Shown piece by piece: positions 49,901 through 63,767 of a stretch of DNA of 63,767 nt; position 1 is the first letter of the stretch, and every line of letters starts with the position of its first letter. The translations under genes were made by a program, and so were the position numbers. Source of the DNA: Setaria digitata. Lineage: Eukaryota; Nematoda; Chromadorea; Rhabditida; Setariidae. Under the pieces are notes generated by a model. That model had not been told where the DNA came from, did not search any database, and saw only the letters and a program-made list of their open reading frames with translations. Location of the stretch: NCBI GenBank assembly GCA_003640385.1, contig RCAB01000374.1:1-63767 (forward strand), read 5' to 3'.

Positions 49901-50474
49901 TATAATTAATCCAAAGTGATCCACTAATTAGCGATTCGAAAAAAAGAACTTCTCTCAATTAATTATCACTCATTTTCATTTTTTCTTCCTCTCTTGCAAA
50001 ATTAATGGGATTTTTTCTTTCTTTTTTTCTTTCTTTTTTTTTTTAAAATAATTTGCCTTTCTTTGATCGATTGTAGCTTCATTGATCGTTTCGCTCTTTC
50101 ATATCATACTCTTGCATACCATACAATTCTCGTGTCTCTTTTACACTTCACTTATTTCAATATTTTCATTTAATTAAGTAATTTGGTAAGTAATGCAATA
50201 AACAGATCTTAGGAGGTTGCGAATTCACTTGTAAATTTGATGATTTATGATAAATTATTGAAAAATTTTGAAGTAATTTATTGCAAATTAGTAAAATAAA
50301 TGATTGAAATAATTGCGAAATAGATTTTTCTTTTATTTGGAAAAGATTGAATGGTAAATTGTAAGATAGAAGAGAGGAAGAGTTGTGAATAGCGAGATGG
50401 AAAGGTAATGTGGCTTAGCTTGTATGCTTTTTCAGATGAATCATATTTCATTACCGGAACCGGAATTTCTGTAG
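46967..50474 (+). CDS. Unrecognised spliced gene (candidate exons)
   Basis: Several plus-strand exon-like segments between PPP1R37 and the second MOLO-1-type gene have good splice sites and coding-like sequence. They are 46967-46990 (LWKDHLIL, 0/0), 47097-47221 (LSSVLRSLSFVKFRRIRSVG, EIDPQWNTTDIRGD, exit 2), 47544-47562 (completes R, then MLHVVE, exit 0) and 47709-47738 (LDGFCCCPPY). After these come 49711-49807 (APQMIKDFYQWNQFF, TCLKVDTERLLCENYTR, entry 2, exit 0) and 50436-50474 (MNHISLPEPEFL, stop). The first four join in phase, as do the last two. The link between 47738 and 49711 is unresolved. Open segments 48042-48130 (TEARYFRENSLNRLYKPYSE) and 48662-48874 (DETTNLRVSCVLGHTICDLE) may supply it. 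No convincing start codon was found, and no family was recognised. It may be a separate gene, possibly downstream in an operon, or an alternative 3' part of the PPP1R37 gene. Confidence 0.45.
47476..47499 (+). repeat. (TA)n microsatellite next to poly-A and N 47475
   Basis: A poly-A run (47452-47474), one N, then about 12 TA units. It is simple sequence and a likely sequencing or assembly break point. Confidence 0.9.
49364..49829 (+). repeat. Three copies of a 20-22-bp motif GTAAGCAAATACTTAATAAT
   Basis: Copies begin at 49364, 49394 and 49808. The third copy begins exactly at the GTAAGC donor of candidate exon 49711-49807. The first two copies have no obvious exon before them. Confidence 0.85.
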
Positions 50475-50927
50475 CTAACTGAGCAGCTTCAAACTTATAT
50501 ACACAAACTTTATCCTAACTCACCATTTATAATGCTATAACTCATTTTTTCTTCGACTAGAAAAGACATTTTTTAAAATTGTTAATTGAATTTAATTGAT
50601 AACACATCAGTCTTTTTCTCATTCGACTTTTCCCCACGTATTCAATTAATTATCATTAGCAATTTCCGCTGTGATGTTTCTGTTTTCATTTACTTCTTGA
50701 TAGTTGGCTTGATATTTGCATACGTTAAATTGCATCGGTAAATTCGCGCAAAAATTTACCACAGAACTATAGAAAATAACGTATGTTTTTTTAAGTGATA
50801 GACAATTATTCGCATTAAGATAACGTTCAGAAATTTTTTTTTTTTTTTTTACATTTTAAGAAATTGTAAATATGTTCTGGGGAGTTCCGTTAATTACGTC
50901 TTCATTAAGTAAATGCAATTAATCGAT

Positions 50928-50933
50928 TTACAG
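50928..50933 (+). promoter_or_regulatory. Probable trans-splice or 5' UTR acceptor for the second MOLO-1-type gene
   Basis: TTTACAG ends at 50933, 26 bases before the ATG at 50960, with no in-frame ATG between. This fits spliced-leader addition or a 5' UTR intron. Confidence 0.4.
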
Positions 50934-50959
50934 TAATGCATTAATTACATCCGAGGAGT

Positions 50960-52533
50960 ATGTCTATTCGTATTATCATTCTTTTCGTCCTCCTATTGAC
51001 GTTTTCTTTCATTTATTGTTCGCCAAATTATTATACCGTTGAAACATTTCCGGATTCGTTAGTTAAACCGGAACTTTGTAATCTCAGCTCTCCAGGATAT
51101 GTATGCGATTCAGATCATCTATTGAAACCTTTTAATGATACATTTTCCGGTAAGTTTACTACTGCTATCATCTAGCATATGAAATGCCTCTTTTCTCTAG
51201 CTACTAATTTACACAATAATTATCCCATTCAGGAGCCGAATATTTGTCGGANGTGCCTCTTTAGCTACTAATTTACACAATAATTATCCCATTCAGGAGC
51301 CGAATATTTGTCGGAACATTTGCGTCGAATCCGTTATACGACGAATTGCTCCTGTTCGGATGAGGATCGATCATACGGCTCCTGTCAGACCATTAATCCA
51401 CATGGTTATACCATATCAGTCGTTATTATCAGATCAATTGGGAGGAGTGATGGGATGACGTAAATCCTCATTTTCATTGCCTGTGCTGAAATATAGATTA
51501 TTGATTTTCTCCTGAATTTGTTTAATCAAGCTAAATTATTTCCGTCTCTCTGCCGTTCCGGAATCTTTTTCTTCCTAACTCCTCATTTCATAAACCATAC
51601 ATATATTTCCCTGAGATGTGTCAGGTAACCATTTCAGTGTTCAAAAGTCAGAGTTCGATATCTAAATCCGATTTCGTAAATAGAGGGGAAAACGAGAATG
51701 TTTCAAGAAAGAAAACACCACCTATTTCAGGAATGTGGGAAATGTGAATCAGACACTTCAGGTGTTTGCGGAGGCTTTACGACGACGACAAAATCGAGGC
51801 CAATGCGCCGATGATGCGCTAATTATAGTGGTTGACGAATGGAAAGCTGTTAGTGTTAAATTTGATCTCAGATTTAAAAAATTAATCCAACTGCTAATTA
51901 ATTACACTTGCAATCATGTACAAGTTTTTAGATTCATACAGCGGTTGGTGAAGTGACAGGAAAACTCCTAACATCAGATGTTCTCATGCGAGTAAATCAA
52001 GAAACCGGTAATTTTTATTCCGGACAAAATATCAAAACTGACTGAACATTGTTGATTCAATAAAGACTGTGTCGAAGTGTAGCAAGAACGTTCGCGATCG
52101 AGAGTCATGCGCTGTAGAAATCTCAAGAGTGGAGAGCTATCTGAGTGAAGCCACTTCCCTCTAACCTGTGCAATTTTCAGTTTTTCTTTTGATGAGATTT
52201 TCAATCCCTCAGACTTTCGAAATATCTTTCAAAATCAGCAATCACATTATTTCTTAAATAATTTCAGAGCAGTTATTCGCTGAAGCCAATTATCTGTACG
52301 GATTAACATTCATGATAGATCGTTATGGCCAAATCTTACAGCAGTCAGTTCGATATCCTGAGGCAAAGAAGTACTGGTGGATGATATGGTCTCGCCTAAT
52401 AGGCAGTTGGCTTAATATTTTTCTAAGTTTCCTTGTTCTCTTTACCTTCGCAATGCTAATTACTCTTATTTCCATACGATTTTGTTGCAATCGAAAACAA
52501 ACATACACGGTGGGTAGACAGACTACCGGTTGA
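50960..52533 (+). CDS. Second MOLO-1-type TPM-domain membrane protein
   Basis: Exons 50960-51149, 51297-51459, 51731-51848, 51932-52007 and 52268-52533 join in phase to 270 aa. Residues 1-20 form a signal peptide (hydrophobic, ending YCS). The extracellular TPM-like domain carries ELCNLSSPGYVCDSDHLL, CSCSDEDRSYGSCQTINP, VNQTLQVFAEALRRRQ, CADDALIIVVDEWKA and a helical end (YGLTFMIDRYGQILQQ). It is followed by YWWMIW, one membrane segment (about 227-252) and a short tail with CC. The order and the Cys-x-Asp motif match the first MOLO-1-type gene in this window, though the sequences are strongly diverged. A role in modulating a cholinergic or other ligand-gated channel is inferred from family only. 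A first copy of the exon 2 start (51233-51251) before N 51252 is an assembly duplication and was not used. An alternative 3' exon at 52766 or 52780 is possible. Confidence 0.82.
51185..51315 (+). repeat. Direct duplication of about 65 bp around N 51252, covering an exon start
   Basis: The stretch from TGCCTCTTT...AGCTACTAATTTACACA through GAGCCGAATATTTGTCGGA appears on both sides of the N. The left copy has a few extra bases (TCTC). It duplicates the intron end, the CAG acceptor and the first 19 exon bases of the second MOLO-1-type gene. It is probably an unmerged contig overlap. Confidence 0.85.
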
Positions 52534-54007
52534 AACTATCGGTAAATTATCGACTCATTAACGGTCTTTATTCTTCCATCGATTAATCTTTCCAATTTGC
52601 TACTGTTCATGAGTGAATTTAAACACTTCAAATAGTTCTTTTGTTGACCAAAACTGCTTGTACATCTTTGTCTTGAGGAAAACAAATAAAACTATGCTTA
52701 TCGTTTGAATTCCCTCAATCCATTATTAATACTCAAATCCGTCTTTGCTTCTGTTGTTTTAACAGTCTCATTACCACAGCCACTGGAATCAAAAAGTCGT
52801 TGCTTTGAATGATCTTAATTATCCTCTCTTCAAACTTCCACACTCATGGTTCTTTCTTTGCTTGAGGAAGAAGGTCTGCTAACTCGAGATCCAAATTGGT
52901 CACATGTGATTAACTGGAAAAGAAACGATGAAGGAGAGGCAATCATGGCATCTGGAAATGCTGATAAGCTGATCTTCGCAAGAATCTGTAGATTATTGGA
53001 CATGTTCTGATAGCTTCACTGAGTTACACTTCCAGTTTAACCTTACTCAGGATGGATCGAAGGTGATCAACTGCAACTGAAAAGTTTCTTCATCCATGAT
53101 TGTGTTTCTTGAATGAGCATCATGTGACTAATTTCTGTTTCATTTTATATTTCATATCACAAATTATTCGAAATGTTAGAGGGAAACAGACAGACGAAAG
53201 GGGAGAGAGGTCCTAATGAACATGAGATTTGGTTGTTTAAAAGTGAAGAGTTGAACTATTCCAAAAATAATATTCTAAAGTTGTGCCGAAAAAAAAAAAA
53301 ACGAAATTATCGTTAAAAGTTAGCATCAAATTTCCTATCCTAGTTAATTTATTTCGCAAAAAAAAAAGAGATTAATTAGAATAAGAAATTTGATGCTAAG
53401 TAGTGGCAGTGTACAGTAAATACAAGACAAAAAAAAAAAAATGCATAAACATTACGGAAGTACTCTGAGAAAAAAATAAAATTAAAAAAAAAAAAAATAT
53501 TTTAGTAATAATATTTTAGAGCACTGCGAACAAATACAACAAACCGAGCAAATTTAATAGAGCAATTTTCTTGTCTATATATTAAACTTCACCTCTTCCT
53601 TTACTTATCACTTGCTTGGGAACAATTCTAGACGGATCACTTACTGAGTGAGCTATTAGCATTTTATCTCAGTGTTGTTTATTCTGAATGATAAAAGAAT
53701 GCAAATATTGCTTAGCCTGAAGGAAGAAGCTAGTTTTATTTCTTGTAATAAATATGATAAAATAAATTAATTTCTGTTATCAAAATTAGAAGAGTAGCAA
53801 AAGTGTTTCTAACATGATGTTCCAAATAATTAGTATTAATTAGACTAATAATGATCAATCAGTATTCCATATCTTTTATCATATTTATAATGGTAAGAAA
53901 AAAAAAAAAAAATGCATAATATGGATTAGAAAAATGCAACGTTTTTTTTTTTNTACAACAGAAACTAAACAAACAAATGATTCGTAGTGTTTTAATTTAG
54001 CGGTCAG
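52534..54007. other. Intergenic region with a coding-like segment at 52766-53010
   Basis: From 52766 to 53010 the DNA is less AT-rich, and long frames are open on both strands. They are 52766-52882 (+, SHYHSHWNQKVVALNDLNYP), 52846-53010 (+, 54 codons, MVLSLLEEEGLLTRDPNWSH) and a 60-odd-codon minus frame (MSNNLQILAKISLSAFPDAM). The first would fit as an alternative last exon of the MOLO-1-type gene, using a donor at 52510. The rest of the region is AT-rich with poly-A runs and N 53953; I see no further gene. Confidence 0.35.
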
Positions 54008-58083
<4,076 letters not shown>

Positions 58084-58626
58084 CTGAAACAATGGATAAA
58101 GTTAAAAAAAAAACAGTTATGTAATTATGAAATAAATCATGATTTTTTTTTTTTTACTGAGTTTCAATGATTAAAACTGATTACATTTTCTTATCCATGA
58201 TATAGTGAAGAATTTTTGACATTTCATTATTATCAAGTAAGCAGAGTTAATTAGTATTTGCCCGCCATTGATATCAGTCAGATATTCACTATCACTCATA
58301 TCACAGTTGCAACTTTTCATTATCCTACATGATATAAGTCATATTTGCTCATTATTTTCGGTTAGTCCAAATATTTTCTATCTTTAAAAATGCTAAAATT
58401 TTTTTCCATAGAATGAAGAGTTTTTTTTTTTTTTCGCCCCATTTCATTAATTGCTTTTTAAGATGAAATAATACAATCGGAAAATAAAACAGTCCGGAAT
58501 GCAAGGAAAAACCGGAAATTTAAAGTGATCAAAAACAAAACTCAATGAATTGTAAAGGTTGTGTTGGTAACAGATGCAATTAAACAAAAATTTCACAATA
58601 ATGATTTAAAATGACAACTACTATTT

Positions 58627-58886
58627 TAGACTGATAATTTTTGTTTACTCAAATATAATTATCAGTAAAATTCTTCGCTATCGTCAGAAATGTTTGACAA
58701 TAATTAATTATCTTATCAAATAATTCGATGATGCAAAGTGTTCTGGAATTAAAAAAANTAGACTGATAATTTTTGTTTACTCAAATATAATTATCAGTAA
58801 AATTCTTCGCTATCGTCAGAAATGTTTGACAAAATTTAATTATCTTATCAAATAATTCGATGATGCAAAGTGTTCTGGAATTAAAA
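58627..58886 (+). repeat. Direct duplication of about 130 bp around N 58758 (probable allelic contig ends)
   Basis: TAGACTGATAATTTTTGTTT onwards (58627-58757) repeats after the N with a small substitution cluster (CAATAATTAATTATC against CAAAATTTAATTATC). The pattern is the same as at the other N joins. Confidence 0.85.
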
Positions 58887-60764
58887 AAAAAAAATAGAGT
58901 GTGAAATTAACAGCTAATCCTTCTCCATTCCTTGCTTTCCAGTGGGATCATTTTTGATTTCTAAAAGTTTATTGAAATTTCCTGTTCGATCATTTTGAAA
59001 TTGTGCAACATTTGAAGAGGAAGCAGACTGAGTTATGAATAATTCATAAATTTTATGAAATTATCTACCGGAAGGAAAAGAATAGTGCCATCTTTGGAGC
59101 AGCTGTGTCAGAAAATAACTTAATCATTATCAATCTTAACAGCTGTCTCCATTATTCACTTTGCATTTTCTTTCCTCAAAAATGATAATATGATCGATCA
59201 TTCATCGCTTCTTCATTTACTCTTACGCAAATGAACGGTTGACTAATTCAATCAAATTATCTGTCACATTTGGTGACATCTAATAATGCTAAGTGTAGAA
59301 AAAGAAACAGATAAATGTATGATGGAATAGAGGATTTTACCAGGAGGGACCGAGAAGCAGGCAGAGAGAGAGAGAGAGAAAAAAAAAGGAGTTAAATTCA
59401 AGGGATCCTTATTTCATCCCATTATTAGGCATCATCAATTCTTTGTCATCAATCGAATAAAAACATTTCTACTATGCACTTTTAAAAACTCCACAAATGA
59501 GGACTATAAATAATTTCGTCGCGCCAAAACTATTTATCGTCGTACGTGTGGACACACGTACGTACCTCTCTGTTTCACGTGTACGTATCCTGTAGCTGTT
59601 GTACGTGTATCCTTACAATTACAATTAATTATATATTCTAATTGATTTGAAAGGCTATTGAGTCCAAATATAAAGTTAATTCTACGTCTTTCCAATAATT
59701 ATAAGTTGTAATGAATGGTTTTTCATCAAAAATTTAAATTGCAATTGTCTAATTTGTTGCTGCAATTAATTAGCAAAATTTAAAAATACAATAAAAGGAG
59801 AAGAAACGATATGAAATGAACACAGAATGAATGAAAAATTAAATTAATGACAGGCTCGTACGATATTGACAATTAATCATTCCCTCCCCTATGATTGTTC
59901 ACTTGTTGGCTAACATTTTCACGAGTTTAGAAAGCAATATATTAGTAAATAAAGCTAGGCTACCGTTCGTACTGGCTTCTGCTTCATTTAGTCATCAATC
60001 TTGCATTGGCAGCCAAAATTACTACATTATTTAATTGCCTTCCGCACAAGTATTAGAAAAGAAAAAAATGAGGTATGAACTGATCCGATTGACTACTGGA
60101 ACGGAATTGACCACTAGACAAGAAATAGGAACAGAGCACATGGCCAAATCTGTCTAGTCTGTCTAGTTCATCAGCCATATACTGGGTCATTATTTTTTAA
60201 ATTTATCCCAAACTTTCAGCTGTTTGTTTTCAATTCAACAGCGCCACCTCCCCCTATACCACTGTTTTATAGTTTTTTTTTTCTTCTTTTCAATTAAATT
60301 TCAATAAATTTTATATTAAAAAAAAAAAAAAAAAATTAACAGAGAAAGTAAAAAAGTAGAGTCCCAATATTATTAGCACCAGAATATCCTTTGGCTCTAT
60401 TTTTATTGCAAATTATTGAATAGCAAAATCTTTTTGATAAAAAAATTCGATTTTTAAATTTTAATAAATTTTTAAATGCTGCGGAATTTGCCAAATTTTC
60501 ATAGATGGCATTTGTTTGACAAAAACATCTGACTTCTGACTTTCTTCTTATCACCATTAACACTTTGGGTGATTAATGTTGAGGTGAAAGGTAATTAAAC
60601 GTTCCACAAACTCCCTTCTTTTCACTAGATGACCCTTTGATCCGAACCTCATTGCAGTTCTCTCTTTGTGGCTATCGTACATCAAAGCGATGTCGCTAAC
60701 AAATTAGCTTAGCTTGTCGGACGAGTGATAGGAGCTGTTAAGATGTGATAGCCCACAAAAGTAC

Positions 60765-60779
60765 CTCGCTTGCCCTCAT
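60765..60779 (-). CDS. Possible short alternative first exon of the MADD-2-like gene
   Basis: ATG at 60779 opens MRASE and meets GTACTT in phase 0, which would splice in frame to the exon at 58083 (AELSQI). The product would lack RING and B-boxes but keep coiled coil, COS, FN3 and SPRY. The evidence is only a start codon, a donor and phase; a five-codon match is easily chance. Confidence 0.2.
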
Positions 60780-63767
60780 TGTCTCGTTTCTCGATCTCGA
60801 ATATTCATTACATCTCGAGAACAGCTGTACCACCACTACCATCCTCTCTTCCCCTTAATGTGAGTCTTGCTTGGATGTTATTGTCATCGTAAATGTCATC
60901 TCTTGCACATCAATTGTCCTATTCTAAAGACAAGCGAATAAACTACAGAACAAATGAGCTACCACAGTGAAATATGACATCAAGCTACTTACTAATTGCT
61001 GTAGAAGATCAATCTAATCAAGTAACAATGCTTTGGAGAATGGAAATTTAATGTTCATCTCGAGAAATAAATATTTTACATTATGAACTCTTAAGTTTAA
61101 ATCAGTTTCTGCTCAACTGTACGTCACCAACTCACATTCCTATATAGCTTCTTTTTAATCACGTTAATTAGAATTTGAATATCTAATTAACATAACACCT
61201 TTAAAGATAGAATGGGAAAATGGGTAGTCACTAAAGCATTTAGAAACTTGTAAGATAAGATATCATATCACAAATGATATCTCCTCTCCATATTCATTTC
61301 ATCTTAGAAGATTATGAAAATTTTTGAAATTTCAAATCTTTCGAAGAATAATGATAGTTGTTGTTATATTTTAATGATTTATAATTTTATAATCTGTGCA
61401 TGAAACAGAATAAATATCTTATTGTTAAATCTGTGTCAATCCGAACAAAATTTCATAAAATCAGAAAATTTATCCCTCTCTTTTCAGTGAACGAAAACGA
61501 AATCGAAAATTAATCACCTAAAAAAAAAAAAATTAAAAATTAATATTTTCTCGTTATTCTCACCGTTTTATTTTTTTTTTTTGCCATTTCAATTATAAAT
61601 AGTTTTTTTTTCCTGTTAGTTTAGCAGAAAAAAAGGATAAATTAAAAATTAGAAAATGTTTTTAACGAATAAAAAACTTTACGTGTGAATGATTATAACG
61701 ACTAGGTAAATGCATCTATTACTGAAAGCTATCATTAATAATTAATAATAATGCATTGACATCATTATTTCATAAAGGGAGAATATTTTTAGTTTTATTA
61801 AAAATACCTTTGAATAATTTAAAATTATAGTTGAAATTAATTACGGCTGGCTACTACTACCTTTCAATAACAATTCCTTACACATCAGCAATAATTTCTG
61901 GCAAACAAAATAAATTTGATACAATGAAATGGATATTTGTTGAGAATTAAAAATGATTTGAAAATGAGTGAATAAATGCGAAGGATTAAAATGTTGAGTA
62001 ATTAAAAGACGAAATTTTCATTAAAACTTAATTAAATTTGAAATGATTACTGCTAATTTGAAAAATTTTTTATTTAATAAAAGTTTTACACATGTTTTTC
62101 ATTTTTCCAAATGCATTCATCGTTGTTCATAATCAAAATCAAAATTTTAGAAGAAGTAGTGGTCAGAAGTCTAAAAAATTACTCAAGCACATTCGAAAGT
62201 AAAGGTGATGAATGAAAACAGTAGCAAGTAAAACGTAAGAGATATTAAAATTAAAAAAGTGGTGAAAGTGATTTATATTTAAATCTTTGAGAAATTGAAA
62301 TATTCTGGCATTTAATTTGATTGCTTGCTTGCTATTCACATTTTCATGTAATTTTGCAAATTCCACTGACAGTATCTCAGCGTGGTGGTTAACAGTTAAT
62401 TATAACAGGAAAAAGAGATGGAAGTTTAGCCGGAAATATCGAAAAAATTAATCATCCGGAAAAAAAGCCATCTCTATCACTAGCTAACCATCAATTTGCT
62501 AATTCGAACAACAATTAATTAATGCGAAATCACTGATTTTTAATCTCAATTATTCACTTTTATATCAAATATGCCCACTCGATAGCTTAGCTCGAATTTT
62601 AGCAATAATTCAGCCGCTCTTCGTCCATTGCAACAATTTCGTAAATTGAACCAATTTATGACAATTAAAGAGATACATATATATATGTCTGTGCATTACT
62701 GATCAAGTAAACAAGGAATTAAGAAGGCGAAGTTACGAATCGCGAGTTAAATTAGCCTTAAACTTAATCAGTAGGCCCACTGGGCTGCCAGCGGAAGGCT
62801 AGATTTTCGTCTAAAGCCTGATTGAGCATAGGCTAAAGTCAAAATTAAGCATAGTAATGAATTATTTCGAAAATCACTCGCTGCATGTTGCACAAAACTG
62901 TGCCAATATTAACTTAATCAAAAGTATTACTAACTTTCTAACAATTCTAACTGTGAAACAAAAAGTTGGAAAGAATTAACAAAACCCAATGAGAAGCTTA
63001 GAAAAGTCAAAAAAAGTGAAGTGTATTAAAATCATTCTTATTCAATATTTTCATGAAATGAGCAAATTTTAGATGAAGTTTTTAAATATCTCAAAATTTT
63101 TAAATATATATAAAAAATATTTTAAATATTTTTAAATATATAGGAATAGTGCTCTTGTTGCCGAAAATAGTAATTGAAGCTGAGGTATACAGTACTAGAA
63201 AAAAAAAAAATCAAAATGTAATTTAATAATTGGAATTTTAGGGTCTGATGAATTCTGTAAATGTTTGAACAAAATGAATTGTTTTATTGCCATTTTTCAG
63301 GCAAAAAAAAAAAAAAAAAAAGAAAAGGAATAAAAATTTTTTGAGACGATTTAAGTTGCAAATGAAAGTTTTAAGTTTTTAAAACGATTTAATTCTCAAT
63401 CTCAATTCTTGCTAATTCCTTTAACATTTCCATCCAAATAAACGTATCGCTTATTCGCACAACAATTCAAACTCTTTTTACGAATTTCAAAATTTCACTG
63501 CTATTTGTTTACCGTCCCTCTTATTGTCAACGTAAATGTCAGCAATACAATAAGTTAGTCGACAGGCAATTTGCCAATTTTAATAACGTAAAAAGGCCGA
63601 TAATAAAAGTGGTCATTAATTGCATCCATAAGGTGCAATTAAACCATGCGCGTAATTTTGCCTTCTTTCAGTGGTAATAAAATGCACCATTTGAAATTTA
63701 TAAAAAAAAAAAAGAAAAAAAAAAAGAAAAAGAAAAAGAATAGAAGGAATTGGAGGCAGTCAGTGCT

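Larger units (their letters stand above)
58084..63767. other. Upstream or intronic region of the MADD-2-like gene
   Basis: RING and B-box exons of a TRIM should lie upstream of 58083 on the minus strand. I found no Cys/His-patterned exon in these 5.7 kb, so either the intron continues past the window or a shorter transcript starts here. Weak minus-strand candidates are a five-codon ATG exon (60779-60765), a terminal-type segment (59027-58914) and a 42-codon frame (60682-60557). It also holds a duplication around N 58758, an ACGTG-rich patch (59540-59612), a hairpin-rich segment (62750-62835) and many poly-A/T runs. Confidence 0.45.

Noticed and set aside
60557..60682. 42-codon minus-strand frame with several His and Cys, considered as a B-box
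   Set aside because: The spacing of Cys/His does not fit B-box or RING patterns, and its phase does not fit the MADD-2 exons.

Overview
The window is AT-rich eukaryotic DNA with many short exons, introns of roughly 100 to 1000 bp ending in TTTCAG or TTTTAG, and long poly-A/T tracts. The gene content (two MOLO-1-type TPM-domain membrane proteins, an EGL-10-type R7 RGS protein, a MADD-2/TRIM-9-type C-I TRIM protein) points to a nematode. Intron structure and base composition fit a filarial or other spirurid worm; that finer placement is inference. I saw no bacterial gene, rRNA, tRNA or CRISPR array.

Layout. 1-1983 (+): 3' end of a Lys/Ser-rich repeat protein whose last exons look faintly serpin-like. 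4094-14846 (+): complete exportin-7 (RanBP16) gene, 25 exons that join in frame to 1076 aa. 19457-21509 (+): MOLO-1-type protein, 386 aa, with a cysteine cluster after its membrane segment. 24787-32820 (-): R7 RGS protein (DEP, R7H, GGL, RGS), 582 aa, very probably EGL-10, with an alternative terminal exon and a possible alternative first exon. 36672-46136 (+): leucine-rich-repeat PP1 regulator PPP1R37, 1086 aa. 46967-50474 (+): set of unrecognised exons that probably form a further gene. 50960-52533 (+): second MOLO-1-type gene, 270 aa. 54008-58083 (-), continuing towards the right edge: COS/FN3/SPRY part of a MADD-2/TRIM9 homologue; its RING and B-box exons were not found.

Functionally, several neighbours belong to nematode neuromuscular biology: levamisole-receptor modulators (MOLO-1 family), a Go-signalling regulator (EGL-10) and a muscle-arm/axon guidance TRIM (MADD-2). 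Exportin-7 and PPP1R37 are general cell-biology genes. I see no proof that they are co-regulated.

Assembly note: the window holds ten single N bases. Seven are clearly flanked by near-identical direct copies of the same sequence and an eighth lies in a microsatellite. These look like unmerged, probably allelic, contig ends rather than real duplications. One of them duplicates a splice acceptor and exon start of the second MOLO-1-type gene.

The most interesting leads are the alternative 3' exon of the EGL-10 gene with a TGA-CTA stop context and an open extension, the unrecognised exon chain at 47-50.5 kb, and two nearly loopless palindromes inside introns. All gene models were built by eye from reading frame, splice consensus, phase agreement and remembered family sequences.
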